A stretch of 64,000 nucleotides of DNA from Muscardinus avellanarius (GCA_963383645.1 OY726566.1:92998029-93062028); one strand, 5' to 3'; shown: positions 23,101 to 36,558, counted from the first letter of the stretch. Notes: a model not told the origin generated them from the letters alone. Program-made: numbers and translations.

Positions 23101-23289
23101 CCACTGGTTCTCAAAGTATGTTTTCTGGACCAGAAACGACAATGTTAGCTGGAAAAATGTTAAAATGTGAATTCTTATTGTGCCTTTGACTTATTGAAGC
23201 AAAATTCTAGAGGTGGAGCCTTACAGTCTATTTTAACTATTCCTTAATGTGATTCTTATGTATGCTTAAGTTTGACAACCATTGCTGTA
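23101..23289 (-). mobile_element. MER5A-like nonautonomous hAT (Charlie) element
   Basis: It starts CCACTGGTTCTCAAAGT and ends AAGTTTGACAACCATTG, which are inverted repeats of each other. The length of about 190 bp is that of MER5A. Confidence 0.75.
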
Positions 23290-26200
23290 GAATATACTAG
23301 CATATTGGGGATTTTGATTGGGATGAGCTGAGATGGAGGAAGATTCACGCGGTAGAGTGTAAAGGACCAAGCGGATAGTCTAGAGAGTAAGGCCTACGGA
23401 CTACTTTGGAACCTAATGGAGAGTCTGTGAGTTATATTACTTGAGATATTGTCCAATAGTAAAGAAACAATGCAGGTTCTTATGATAGAAGAACACAAAG
23501 GAGAGATCAAGATCTGTAACCTTTTGGAAAGTATTTTAGAAAATCACAAAAAGATAGAGTTGACCAAGTTGTCAGCTTGGTTTCCAATAGGACAGGTATT
23601 TAACGATGGTTTTGTTAAGTTATTAGAACCAATTATCTGCTAAGTACTGAGAAATAAAGATAAACACAACATAAAGAGCACACTTCATTGGATCGAGGGA
23701 TACCCTGCAGTAGTGTATATTTTTCTATTAAATTCATTGTTAGTGATCTTTTGTACAACTAGTAATGCAGGAGAGCCCTGGCTAGGATATGTGTGATGTT
23801 TGCCTATATGAAAGGTGAAGGATAGAAGATTTTAATTTTACTTTCCATTTTGAATTTTTTTGTGGAGAGCCAATTTAGTTTTATATGCTGGGTCCACGAA
23901 TGATCTTTAGGTTGAAAATTACTCCTGGAGAATAAAATTACAGGCAACAATGGATGCCTACAGTTAAGCCTGTAATAGTATAAATGAAAATGATGAGATA
24001 AGATGACGAATGGAGTTGTGTTTAGAGTTTGAATTTCAGTGTTTCTTTGAATGGGAAATGTTTCTTGCTAAAAAATTGAAACATTTCTTTGTATATTAAA
24101 TTTTGGCAAAGAAAACAATTCTTATCTTCGGAAGACTCTAACAGTCTTTTTTCCGCTGGAACCCGGGCTTCCCTGGCAGGCGGAACCCATCCTGTAGTGG
24201 GAAGGCTCATTTGTCTCAGTGTGTTTGTGTCTGGAAACAGACAGTGAGGAGACAAGGCTACAGCTATCACAGTAACAAGGTGTCACAGTTTTCTCCTGGT
24301 GTCAGCCCTGTGACCACACACCATTGCACTCCTTTCTCGGTTTTTACTCTTTTGAAGCTGTGATAATAGAAATACATGTTTTTGCCCTTCTGAGCAGCAG
24401 CAGCACCTTCCAAAATGTCACCTACTTGGTGACATGCCTGTCACATTGTTGGCTGCAGGTTTTCAAGTGTTTAAGCTACACTAGAAACAAAATACTCATT
24501 TCTTGTTGAGTTCCAGGTAACAGAGAAAATCAGAGGACCCCTTTCACCCATCCCACCCTCGAGTGGTTATGATTCTGAAAAAGAATATAGGTTTTTCATA
24601 TCTCATTTCAGAGCAAAACTGTCCACCGAGCCACTGTTGGCTGCCATGTGTGACTCTGGCGGGCCGAGAGTGTCCAGGGATGAAGGCAGTGGTTTCTTCT
24701 CGGCAGCTGTGACTCCCAGAACAAGTTAATTCACTTTTTTGTACTTGGTTTCTTTTCCCAGAAAGTAACAGAGACAGAATATAAAATAATTTTACTTTTG
24801 TTAACTGCCACATGAATGTTTAAATAGTGATAAAATTAACCTCATGCAGAAAGAAAGTTGGCTGTCAGGTCAGAAAATCCACAAACTTATCTGTCCTGAT
24901 CTGTGACCTGGAGGGGTTTCCAAGGAAGCGTGTAATTTCTATTTTGAATCCAGGCCTAGAACTGGGTTATTCTTAGGTTTTGTTCTATTTGATATTTTGG
25001 CTTGCTGAAGATTCCTTACCTTTAATTAGCCTTGCAATTAGTCTTACAATTAGCCTTACAATTAGCCTTCTTTGTATTGCAGGCCGGATAACCTGTGAGA
25101 GTATCCCCGCGCAAATACATTTTCTTCATTTCTGAGCCTTTAGAACTTCTTGATGGCCTCTATTCTGGGCAGCATAGCAACACCAGGCTCTCAGCCAGGC
25201 CATGGAGTGTCCGGAGAGGTGCTTGTTCCTGGAATTCTTGTTTTGTCTTGCCAGTGGACAACATGCTGCACAATGGGTAGAATTCATTACCATTTGAAAG
25301 TGAAATCGAAAACCTTCTAGATCAGAGTCGGCTTCTGTAGTCCAGGATTCTCCCTGTGTTCTTCAAGTAGGGCCTGATGGGCAGCCAGGGAGATCACTCC
25401 AGCCCCTGGTGCAGATATGACAAATACACAAGTCAAGGGCCAGGTGACTGAGGTTCGGTGAAGCCTGATGCAAATATGAATAGCTTAATCACCAAGCCAA
25501 ACTTGAGAAAATAGTGTCTTGGCAGGGGATGCCCCAGAACAGGCAGCAGGTCTGCCTTCCCTAAATTCCTAGATACCCAAGATGAGTCTTGGCTTGATTT
25601 CACCTTAGTCTAAAGAACCCATAGGGTAGAAATGGCAGCCCTTTACCTTCTAGCCCTTCTCCCCCAATCCTTGTCTCCTTGTCTGGTTTTGTGTAACATT
25701 TTAGAGGATGGACAGTTACAGGCCCTGCACCCGGGCAGAGTTGTGTTACTACTGGTGCTTTAAATGTTCCCGTCTGGATTTGGCCACCTAGGCCCAAGCA
25801 AGAGGCTGTAATAAGTGGTGGTGACCAGTAGTTAAGAGGAGAGATGTGATAGAGCATCATTATATGATTCGCCATGGCCTTCACCGGCATTGCTCATGTC
25901 TACCAGAGAAGACTTCAGAGCCACAGGCATACTTTTTGAGGTTGTAATCTTTGCTTTCTTTACATGCCTTTCTTAAGCCTGTTCTGAGTCTTGGAAGTGG
26001 TGCGCATGTCTGTATTCTTGACCATAGTGATCGATCTTTGGCTTGATTTTCTGTTGCTTCAAATCATATTATTCAGAAATTTTGTGGTCTGAGAAGACGA
26101 CTGCCATTCAGCGTCTCAGTTTTGTAAGTCAGAATTTAATGACAGTGTGATTTTGAACAGTGCTACTCTACACAGCGTTGGCTGGGACTGTCCACGTGGC

Positions 26201-26838
26201 CGCTCAGCTGCCATGTGAACTGGGTGAGAAGGTTTAAGAAGATGTCACTGTGCATCTAGCACCTTTGTTCTCCTCCTACCGGCATCTCTCTCCACATGAC
26301 CTCGTAGCAGAGTGGCCGCAGGGTATTCAGACTTCTAACAGGATGGTTGGCTTCCGCAAGGGAGCATTGGGAAGGGTGAAGGCTGCAGAATTTTGAGGCC
26401 CAGCCTTGGCTATTCTGTGGTGTCACATCGGCTACATGGTTTCTACTAAAAGGTGCAGCTCAGATTCAAGTGGAGAGGAAGTAGGGTCCATTCTGTGGGA
26501 AGAGTGGCAAAGAATTCACAGCTCTCTTTTCTCAAAGCAGCGTGGTGGGGTTTGTACGTTTGCTTTTATAGGTCCTCTGGAGTCTGACATTGCCATGAAT
26601 TATTGTCCTTCAATCTCTATCATAAAATAAAGGTCAACATTTTTCTTTGTGGACTTCTTTTTAATTGGGTAGAGAATATTTTAATGATGAACAGGTTCAA
26701 ATTTCACCAGTTTCATCATATTAAAGACAAGATATATTTAAGAAAATGCACGTCTTTTGCAATATTTCTTTATTACAGTGAGTTTATGGAAATTCTTATA
26801 GTAATTACAATATAATTTTCACTTTAAATTCAGGCACT
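23290..26838. other. EXOC4: Largely single-copy intron block
   Basis: 3.5 kb with no SINE, L1 or LTR that I can recognise, which is unusual for this window. It contains the small 12-bp tandem repeat at 25025. Short open frames (such as 24022-24270 and 25600-25890, both on the minus strand) have no recognisable protein similarity. Conserved noncoding elements could lie here but cannot be told from one sequence. Confidence 0.55.
25025..25072. repeat. 12-bp minisatellite, 4 units
   Basis: Units ATTAGCCTTGCA, ATTAGTCTTACA, ATTAGCCTTACA and ATTAGCCTTCTT follow each other directly. Confidence 0.9.
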
Positions 26839-26848
26839 GAAATGATTT

Positions 26849-27046
26849 CCTTTTTTTTTTTTTTTTGGTGGTATTGGGGTTCCTGGAAACCCTTCTACCT
26901 CTGGGCTACACTCCCAGACCTATTTTTATACTTTTTTATTTGGAAACAGGGTCTCTAAGTCAGTGTGACTGGCTTCGAACCTGCGCGAACCTCCTGTCTC
27001 TGCCTCCCAAGCCCGGGGATTACAAATGTGTGCTACCATGCCCGGC
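26849..27046 (-). mobile_element. B1-dID SINE with target duplication
   Basis: A poly(T) tail, GGTATTGGGGTTCCTGGAAA, and an end at TGCTACCATGCCCGGC. TGAAATGATTT occurs at 26838-26848 and 27048-27058. Confidence 0.95.
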
Positions 27047-27290
27047 TTGAAATGATTTTTTTTTTTTTACAACTTATTAATCTCGTTTACCTCTTGGTTG
27101 TTACCATTTTTCATATTGTCTCTTTTTTTGCAGATGGAGAAACTGAAATAATAAGTTTTATGTTTTTAGCAAGAAGGAGTTAAGTGTAAAATGTGTCTTG
27201 CACTACTTTTCTTTAAAAAAATCTTAAATGATTGATTTGCATGCCTACTTTGACTTATACTTTGGCATTTTTATATTTATACATTTTCTT

Positions 27291-27483
27291 TTTCTGGTAC
27301 TGGGGATTGAACCCAAGGATATTCTACCTCTGAACCATACCTCTAGCCCTTTGTATTTTATTTTCAAACAGGGACTTACTAAGTTGTGAGGGTCTTGCCA
27401 AGTAGTTGAGGCTGGCCTTAAACCTTGATCCTTCTCTCTCAGCTTCTCAAGGACTAGGATTGTGTGTACCAGCACGACTAGAT
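27291..27483 (-). mobile_element. B1-dID SINE, diverged
   Basis: CTGGTACTGGGGATTGAACC begins the ID half. The B1 half is worn (CTTCTCAAGGACTAGGATTG). A GGCATTTT-type repeat on both sides may be the target duplication. Confidence 0.85.
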
Positions 27484-28869
27484 GGCATTTTGACATTTAA
27501 CTTGAGAGAACCTGTGTTTTTCTTTTAGTTGATTCATTTAGTTGAAATGATTTTAGGTCATATATTTTTTTAAAGGAAGACTTTGTGCTCAGAAATGTTT
27601 CTCACCAGGTTTGTATAGAATTGTATTTATACCTGTACATATGCAGATATGATTATTTTCAAATTGTGAAGATTCAGAATTTTAAGCTTAAAAGAATAGT
27701 AGTTAGTACCTGCATAGAGATTTGGCTTTTCTTATTTTACAATGCCAGAGATTTTCATAAATACATTAAGATTGGTTGGCATTGCCGTGCATGGTCAAGA
27801 AATCAGGGTTATTGCAGTTAAGCTTTTGTCATAGGTTTGGATTAGATCATGTGAACGATCTGAAGAGTTGGGTAGTCACAGCGGTCATTGGGTTTTCCTC
27901 CAACCTCTCTGCCTTTTCTGGCTCTGTGACCAGTATAGAATAGCTGGATTCCTGTCCTCCTCTCTTCTCCCTCCTTTCTTTCCATATTTTCAGAGGTAGT
28001 TGTTTCCTCTGACTATCCTGCTTTTATGAAATGGAAGCCGGCGGTGAGCACAGAGACTGGCGATGGCCTTTTCTCTGAGGCTCAGCCGAGTGCTCTCTGC
28101 ATTCACATCTCAGTCACTCTGAACTTCTTCGTGATGTGTGACGAGGATGCACCAAGGAACAAGTGTGTGCCATTGATCTCCATGTACAGATTCTGGTCAG
28201 CTTTATAGTAGTGGTACAATGACAGCAAACAGATCATTTCTATTTCTGACCTAAGTATTTGAGAATGTTGACAAATATGATATTTCATCCAAGAACTCTT
28301 TTGGCTGACAAAAGGTCACATTGCAATGTTCATTATTATTGACTCTTATTATGAAAGGGGGTTTCCTGGGTGGCTTTTTACTTTCTCAATCTATTACTTT
28401 TATGTGTTTTCTGTATAATAGTTCAGTTTTTTTTAATTGAGGAGAAAATAAACTTCCTCTTTTGTAACATATATTTCTTTTTACAAAATTAGAGGAATTA
28501 TTTTAATCTGCAGGGAGTTTAACATAAAAGGGAATAATATAGAGCGATTTATGGTCCCATGGAAAAGTGTTCCGTATGTGCACAGTGCTAGAGAAGACCA
28601 CAGAAGGGTGAGGTTAGAGTGGGGAAAGTAGTGACTTCACTGGCAAGGTGGGACTTGGGACAATTTATAATGGTGAGGGCTCCACATATTCTGTAACTAG
28701 AGAGCTTAGGAGAAGGGAAGATTTTTACTTACTCTTCTTATAAAGTATCACCTCTCATCCCCAATAGTAAGATTAATTAATTTTGGGAAATAGAGAAATC
28801 TTTGAAGAAGATACTAGGCAGTTTGAACTTGGTCCTTCAGGATGTCATCCACCATTTTAGTTTTTTTTT

Positions 28870-29440
28870 CATTATGAAAACTTTCCAACATTCATATATA
28901 GATAGACTGGTATAATGGATTCCCGTGAATGTATCATCCAGTGTTACAAGTTTCAGCTGTTATCATTTTATGGCTAATACTGTTTTATTTCTCCCTCTAC
29001 TCTCCTCCTCCTCCCTATTTTAAAACAACCCTAGAGGTCATATCATTTTATCTATATTTCAGTATGTGTCTCTAAAGGATAATAATACTTTTTAAAAAGC
29101 ATAGCCATATCTAAGCACAAAAGTTCTGTATTAAAATCCAGTCAATGTTCACATTTCCAGTTATCTCTGATGTGATAATTATGTTTTCCACAGTTGTATG
29201 AATCAGAATCCAAACAAAGTTTGAATATTACAATTTGATAAGTTTCTGAAGACTCTTTTAATCTATAATTTCTCCCTTCATCTCACATTTTGTTTTTGCT
29301 CCTTGGGTTTATTTATTGAAGAAGTCAGATCATTGATCTTGCAGGATTTCCCTTTGCTTTGTGTCTTTTGCTATCTACTTTTGTCCTATAACTTGGGTCT
29401 AGAGGCATGATCAGATTTAAGTTGACATTGGGAGGCATGC
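28870..29440 (-). mobile_element. Old L1M-type LINE fragment, antisense
   Basis: ATTATGAAAACTTTCCAACA, ATATTTCAGTATGTGTCTCT, AATCAGAATCCAAACAAAGT and TCTTTTAATCTATAATTTCT occur in the order of a well-known ancient mammalian L1 3' region. Confidence 0.7.
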
Positions 29441-29940
29441 TTACTTCATAGGTGACGGATGCTATCCTTTTTTTTTTTTTTGGGTAGAGGAATTATACAG
29501 TGAAGGTAATGTTTTACTCCGCAATAGTGTATTAAATTAGTGAAGAAGGAAATAGAGTTAGAAAGCAAGTTCAATCAGTGTAGGATAGGAAGGAGGACAT
29601 TGAAAAGGAAGGGGAAAAATAATAGGGATATCAAGAAAAAAAAAGAATGACCTTGTAAAACTTTTTCCTACTAGCATTCTTAACAAGTGAAGAATCATAA
29701 GTCAGGGTGAAGTTTTGAACCTGGATGACCAGGAATTAGGATGAGGGAGGTGGCATTTTGTGTGTATTAAAATTGAGGTATTGGCTGAAGGTCCCTGTAT
29801 AATTGTGTTATAGGTGGCAAGACTGAGCCTGAGAGGCTAGAGCCAAAAATAGGAATCTAGAGGTCTATATGGCTGGGGGTAACAGGTGAAGTTACACAAA
29901 GGGACAGCTCAAAAACAGTAATGATGTGAGCAGTACTTTC

Positions 29941-30165
29941 TTTTTTTATTTTTATTTTTTGTAGTACTGACTGGAGGTGGAACCCAGGGGCTTTTCTACC
30001 TCTGGGCTACACTCCCAGACCTATTTTATACTTTATTTGGAAACAGGGTCTCACTAAGTTGCTGAGAGCCTCGCTCAGTAGCTGAGGCTGGCTTTGAACC
30101 TGTGAGATCCTCCTGTCTCAGCCTTCCAAGCCCTGGGATAACAAGCGTGCGCCACCACCCCCGGC
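29941..30165 (-). mobile_element. B1-dID SINE
   Basis: GGTGGAACCCAGGGGCTTTT ... GATAACAAGCGTGCGCC on the + strand. It has the CTCACTAAGTTGCTGAGAGC middle section of the intermediate-age subfamily. Confidence 0.93.
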
Positions 30166-31194
30166 CTCCTTAAATAGTGTATCAGCTCAGTTCTCCATAT
30201 TTGCTAAGCAGATATGGCCCCTAGAGAATGGAGTTTCTTGTGGCGATCCACATTTTGTCGTTTTTCTTTTTCTGCATTTTTACATCCTGTGTGATATGGC
30301 AGCATATTTTCGAGCAAGACCCAGATGCTGTTGATGTCAAGGGTAGGAGATGTCAGAAGCTGGAGATGCCTTTGAGAATGTGGGCTGATGTCTTAGAGAG
30401 GAAAAAAATGTTAGGTCGGCAAAGAGAGCCTGGGAGAAAGTGAAGAAGCAGAGAAAGCAGGAGAGGAAGCATCTGAGGCCAGCTCTAAGGAGGAGGGCGA
30501 GGAGGAGAGGCACTGGATGCACCAGCTGAGCATTCTTTATCTCCCTAGTAGCTTCTGTATCTGCCAGCCTGACCTATCCATGACTGAGAACTGGTTAGTG
30601 GGGGGTGGGGAGTAGTTTCTTAATGTCTACCCTATTTCTTCTCTCTTATATCCATCAGAACACAGATAATGTGGTTAATCAGAGGCTATAAAAATTGTAT
30701 ATAATCATAAAAAGTCCTTTCTAACTGAAAGGATTTTAAGAAAATATGTTATTCTAAAATATCCCTTAAACTGTTTAACAGGATCATATTCACTCATCTG
30801 TGTTTTATGTATACTTTTGCCTAGAAGGATGGTAAGATACATTTTTGCTATCAAATCTATACTTATCATTCAATGAGGTGTTGAAGAAGGGTACTGGGCT
30901 CTTCTTTATAGCCAAATTGTGCTCAAAATCATTTCATTTTTCAATCCTAAGATTTTATAGCAAATATTTTATAGCAAATATTATAGCACTGAAAGGTACA
31001 GATTTTTTTTTTTTTTTAATCATCCTGGGCTTCCCAGAAGTATTTGCTGTTGCAAAAGAGTTGTTCACATAAGTGAGTGGAATGAATTTTAAAAAATTAG
31101 CTACCTCAAAATTTTGAAGGGTTTTGAAAATATGACATGAGCAACAGCAACACAGTCCACAGCTTTGGATATGATTCTATAGGAAGACGGGGCT

Positions 31195-31420
31195 GCAGCC
31201 AAGTGAGCTACGGCAAATGACGAAGGCTCAGCAAGAAGTAGCCAGCCTCACGGGGGTGATAAACAACAGCACATTAGCTATGTGTTAGCAGCGTGATATG
31301 GCAATGAAAAAGGCCAGCACTATTTCTGGCTGTGCTGCACAAAACAGCCCCTCATCCCTGAGTTGGGCTGATCATCCCTCTCCATCCAGTTCTCGGGAGG
31401 TAGCATCTGGGAGGCTGCCT
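31195..31420 (+). mobile_element. Possible CR1/L3-like LINE remnant
   Basis: GTGATATGGCAATGAAAAAGG followed by a CCAGCACTATTTCTGGCTG stretch resembles an ancient amniote LINE segment. The open frames over it are broken and I see no reverse transcriptase motif, so the family call is tentative. Confidence 0.3.
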
Positions 31421-33039
31421 GGTGCATTGGGCACGTGTGCACCCGGAAGACAGGCACACGGGTGGGAGGCCCATGCGGAGCATCTGCAGTGAGTAAGGAC
31501 TTGGGATGCGGCAAGCTCTGTTGCTTTTTAGAGGAAGTGACACGCGTAGGAATGAGCAGGAAAGTAAAGAGATGGTAACCTTTTCAGAGATGGGAAGAGA
31601 GAGAAGAAATATTGTCACCGTAAAGTTGGTCACTAAGAAGAGCGTTATGACTCCTCAGTGGTTGGCACTGGTTGACTTTAGAAGGTTATGCAAGCATTTT
31701 AACAGACAGCAGATCAGGAGAAAGGGGCTCCTGAGAAAAGTTAAGGAACTGGTTGTTGATGGTCTACTGTGTTTTTATCAAGGGATCCTCATTGGCAATG
31801 CTCACTGTCATGGAGCAAGGAATACAAAATAGTAGTAGATTAGTAGGCGAGTGCTTTTAATGGGATATTAAAATGCAAATGCGAAACTCAGAAACAATGG
31901 ATGAGACTCTACAGTGACCTTTAGAAACATAAATACAAAATAAAGGAATTATTTACTTTCTACAATATTATAAACAAGTATAGCAGGAAGAAATTAAGAA
32001 ATACAGAATTTTTACAGAATGTCAAGGTATAGTTGTTCAGTGAGAACTACCTGGACCATAGGACCTTCACCTTGGAAAACGGGATTGAATTTCATCAGAG
32101 ATTTGATCCTGACAGGAGTAAACATGCATCAGTACGGGAATGGGCTGAAAATTTCTGCAGGGACTAATTCATCTTTTCTCTGATTTGGGGTCCTTCTTGA
32201 TGATCCCTTTACCTGTTTGATCAGAAAGAAATTTCATGTCTTGTTTTTATATACCCAGCCATATTTTAGATGATTTGCTGATTGACATAGCTAAACGTGG
32301 TGCTTCATTGCCTTGGGAGTGAACTGGCACCATTCCTCCTGATTTTGTAGAATGACTCCCCTCTGTTTGTGATGCAGTGTTAGGGTTCCTTCTTATAGGT
32401 AGATAAATTTGACGGCGTGGGCTATTGTGTATGAAGTCAGTGTTTTCTTGAAAGATACCTTATAATCCAACAGGGTTGCCAGCTAGCCTCTTCAGGATAC
32501 TTTGGGGTCAGCAAATTTGCAGAAGAGATGGCAGTCTTATTTTCTTCCCTTTCCCCAGATACTTTAAAAGAATGAATATTCAGTGGACTAGGTGATCATA
32601 GATTCTTACTCTGTCCTGTAGAAGGTATGATAATTATGATAATTATAGGTTTCTGGATGGGAAAATCTACCAAAGGCTATCTTGACTCCTTACCCTATGG
32701 TGAGAATGTATATGACAGTCATTGTCAGAGTGTCATTGCATAATCAAAGTAGTAAACTGAAAAGAGCAAACTAAAATTTAAGTTTTTTACAAATGATTCG
32801 TGTTTCCCTGTAATAAACTAATCTGCTGGATAAGGTTTTTTTCTTAGTTTGGCATTCAAAGTGCCCCTACAATTTGTACAAAGTCTATTTTTTCAGGCTT
32901 AATTTTACTCTTTTTTCTATAGCAATACTGTGTTCTAATGAAATCAGCCTTTCGCTTTGTCCAGCAAATATGACTCTATCCTTTCTTATCCAGTATATCT
33001 ATTTGTACTATACATCTTCCCATTGCCTTTGTCCTCATC

Positions 33040-33375
33040 CCCGAATACCTTTTCCAGTGTGCTCTCTGTCTTATCTATGAAACATTCATTGATCATTTCC
33101 TTTCTAAAACCCTGTGCTCATTTGACATATCTAATGGCTATATTTTTCTTCCACTACAGAATCCACATCTTTCCATTTAATCAGATTAAAGTTCCTCTCG
33201 AGTACCATTTCTTACATGTCTTTAAATTTCTCACAGTGGTTTTGCACTTTCATTTTTCAATTAATTATTCAGCTAGACTTTAAGCCTGTTGAGAGAGGAG
33301 ACCATAGTTTATTTACTGTGTGCACACCCCTCTCCTCTACCCACACAGTTTGGCTTCTTGAATGAATAAGCAACA
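33040..33375 (+). mobile_element. L2 LINE 3' end
   Basis: TGCTCATTTGACATATCTAA, then AGCTAGACTTTAAGCCTGTT with GAGAGAGGAGACCATAGTTT and GGCTTCTTGAATGAATAAG match the 3' end of the ancient L2 element. Confidence 0.7.
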
Positions 33376-33411
33376 TTCAGTACATACCTGTTGATTGCTT
33401 GGTTTAAGACT

Positions 33412-33769
33412 TGCTACAGACTGAATCTGTTCCCCCTTCAACTCATGCCTTGAGGTCTAATCCCCAGGGGGATGGTATTTGGAGGCGGGGCTTTGGGGAG
33501 GAACTTAGGTCAAGACAGCAAAGCTCTCATGAATGGAATTGATACCCTCATGAAGGAGGCCTCAAAGAGCTCCCTGGTCCCTTTGGCCATGTCCTGTTAC
33601 AACAACAATAGGGCTGATTATGAACCAGGAATTTGGTCCTCACCAGGTAATTGATTTTGCCAGTGCCTTGATCTTGGATGTTTCAGCCTTTGGAAACTAT
33701 GATGGAATAAATTTTGTTGTTTATGAACTACCCATTCTATGGTATTTTATTAGAGTAGTCCAAATTAGG
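33412..33769 (+). mobile_element. MLT1 (ERVL-MaLR) solo LTR
   Basis: Typical MLT1 phrases occur in order: GATGGTATTTGGAGGCGGGG, CTCATGAATGGAATTGATAC, ATGAACCAGGAATTTGGTCC, GCCTTGATCTTGGATGTTTC and CTATGGTATTTTATTAGAG. AATAAA lies at about 33706. No internal region is attached. Confidence 0.85.
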
Positions 33770-34193
33770 AGAAGAATGAATTTTAAGTGCCTTGTATATA
33801 TAATGGACTTTATAGACTTAGAAACTGTATCTCGGCAATCACAGGACTGTGAAGGCTTACTCTGCTCACATGAGACCTCCTGCTTTGTCTTAGACTCGCC
33901 TGTAGTTACATTCCCTCTATTCGTAGTGTCCCTGTTTGTCAGGCAGATTAGCTCAGCTTTCCAGTTAAGGGAAATGAAAAAATGTTGGCAAGAGACACCA
34001 TTAACAGTTGAGGCTATTTTAGTATTGTTATTAAACTCATGTGCTCTTATTGGCGGCCATCATTTTCACCTCGCCAATGTTAGATTTGGAAGAAAGGTAA
34101 AGAGTTTGGTAGTAGGTTAAGCTAAAATAAAAGTATTCAAGCTTGTCCTTCATTCTTTGGAGAAAAAGACATTTAAAGTTTTCATCTTTATGC

Positions 34194-34393
34194 AAGGCCT
34201 GCTGGCACACACCTATAATCCTAGGATTTCGGAGGCCGAGACAGTAGAAATGCAGGTTTGAAACCAGCCTCAGCACTCTAAGAAGGCCTTCAGCAACTTA
34301 ATGAGACACTCTTTCCAAATTAAAATAGAGTAGGCCTGAGGGTGTAGCTGAGAGGTTGAATGCTTTTGGGTTCATTCCCCAGTAATATATACA
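34194..34393 (+). mobile_element. B1-dID SINE, diverged
   Basis: CCTGCTGGCACACACCTATA opens it and GGCCTGAGGGTGTAGCTGAG marks the ID half. The tail has decayed into TATATACATAC. Confidence 0.88.
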
Positions 34394-35691
34394 TACAAAT
34401 TGATTTTTCAATTTGCTTATCCTTATTAAATTTTTTCCTCCAAATATTGCCATAGGTGAAATGCATTTGCCATAAGTTATATTTATTTTGTTCAGTGATG
34501 TATTTGATGTGGAAGTGTTAAGTCTTTCTTTAGAATCATCCGAGCTTCCATTATGTAATACTTTGGAGTGAAGGCTGGTAACCAGAGCCTGCATTTCACC
34601 AGAGGGGCAGCTTCCATTGAGTGGAGTGGAGGTGTCTCCTCAGTATTCTTTGTCAAGTGTTTTGTGGTCCTCTAAGAGGTGAGGTGCTATAGAAATAGAA
34701 GGCTTTCATCACAAGTCTTGGCCTACTATACAGAAACATGCTAACATCACTGATGATTTTTTTTTGCATAGTCAAAGAATTAAACAAAAAGTCATATTAA
34801 TTTTCAGCTCCATTAGAGATGCAAGAATTAAAAAAAAAGAGATGTTTGCCAAACGGGAAGGAACTTAATAGGTAGGAGGAAGAAATTTTAATTTCAAGCT
34901 TCAAGTGAATGTTTCAAATAACCTAGGAATAAAAAAGACCCCACTGAATGTGTCTGCCAGTGTCCCTTTTTAAAGACCAGCAATGTTAAAAGGGGAGAAA
35001 ATGGGAAAAAAAAACCTCACAGGAATATGAAATTAAAAGTGTTATAATTGAATCTGTTTATGATAGTAAATTACTTCTGAGAGCTTCAATTTAAAGATGT
35101 CCAAAGAGTCTGTGGTAATTCATTTAATATTACCACGGTCACCAATTCTGTCTATTATTGTTGTTGGTCAAATAGCAGTCTTTTTGCCCTTTTTTGTCAT
35201 ACCTGGTTGCAGTTGAAGATGATGAAAAACCCATTTACTTGTAGAAGGGTAAATGTATAATTCCAGAAGTGAAATAGGGACATTTCAAGCTCTCACATTA
35301 AGAGAAGTGTGTGTTTGTAATATCAAAGTGTTCCAGTTTTTCCCCACCCACATGGAAGCACCATCCCAGTCTCCGTGAAAGCTGTGGTTAATCTTCTGGG
35401 ATCATCAATCAGAGGTTAGAGAGATGAGGAATCATACGCAGTGGAGAGCAGTGCCTTTTCTTTTGAAATCAAAACCGCAGGCAACAGAAACGCTTGAGAG
35501 GATCCTCATCCTTCCTATTGATTACACTCTTGATGTTATAGCTGCCCTATTTCACTTCATCCTTAGCCAAACAAAATGCAAATAGGGCATCCTTTCACAA
35601 TATCAAAGTAGCAAGGGATGAGGATCACAGAATTGTGGCTTTGAATGTACTGAGACGATGTGCATTGAGGCCCTACGTGACTGCTTAAGTT

Positions 35692-35693
<2 letters not shown>

Positions 35694-35740
<47 letters not shown>
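35694..35740. repeat. (CA)n microsatellite
   Basis: About 23 uninterrupted CA units. Nothing else is recognised between 34400 and 36070. Confidence 0.95.
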
Positions 35741-35743
<3 letters not shown>

Positions 35744-36075
35744 CTCAGAAAGGAAAATGCTGTCTGTTCATTTGTCTACATTTTTGTGGGGGATCTAATC
35801 TGTCAGTGAATCTCCTGGAGTTTCTGCAGAATAAACTTACACTAATTTTGTATGGAAAAGGATGGAGAGACCACAGCGTTTTTCTCTAGGGATTGTTTAG
35901 CTCTCAACTCAGCAGATTTTTTTTTTTTTTTAACTTTTTAACTACATGTATACATGGCAATGTGATCATTTTTTTCATGTTTTAATATTGGCCTTTTCTG
36001 CCTTTTTATGGGAGATGGCTATTCCTTTGTCTTACCATGAAATTTTCTTGGGTAATACAGTAGCATCAGGACTGA

Positions 36076-36258
36076 TTAGTGGTTCTTAAAGTGTGGTCCC
36101 CTGACCAGCAGCATCTACACTATCTGGGATGTGGTGAGAAATTCAAATTCCAGTGTGATGTCCCAGACTTACTGATAGAGAAAATCTTGGAGGCTGGGGC
36201 TCCACAGTTGTCTTTAATAGACCCTCCTCATTATTCTGATGTAGAGGAGAACCACAGA
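36076..36258 (-). mobile_element. MER5A-like nonautonomous hAT element
   Basis: TAGTGGTTCTTAAAGTGTGG at the start and GAGAACCACAG at the end form the terminal inverted repeat. The length is 183 bp. Confidence 0.75.
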
Positions 36259-36365
36259 ATCAAATACTAAACTTTAAAAAAGAAATTCTACTGTTGCTTC
36301 AAGAAATATCAACATTTGGACTCATTTATGCTGATGACTGGGTCAAGTTTTAAATATATTATTTC

Positions 36366-36558
36366 AGCTGGACATGGCAGGGCATGCCCGTAATCCTAAT
36401 TCTTGGGAGGCCGAGACAAGAGGATTGCAGGTTCGTGGCCCATGTCAGCAATTTACTGAAGCCCTCTGCAACTTAGTGAGACCCTGCTCCAAAATAAAAA
36501 AATAAAATAGGGCTGGGGGTGTAGCTCAGAGATTGAATGCCCCTGGGTTCAGTACATG

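Noticed and set aside
25081..25290. A second exon starting after TTGTATTGCAG near 25082
   Set aside because: The acceptor-like sequence is followed by an open frame (25095-25280) that does not match the EXOC4 continuation and has no clear donor.
31298..31832. Overlapping open frames on both strands (31298-31492, 31352-31633, 31506-31832)
   Set aside because: They are broken frames over a possible ancient LINE remnant, with no reverse transcriptase or other conserved motif.
33620..34120. 166-codon open frame, the second longest in the window
   Set aside because: Its first third lies in the MLT1 LTR and the rest is unassigned. There is no protein similarity I recognise, and intron of this length gives such frames by chance.
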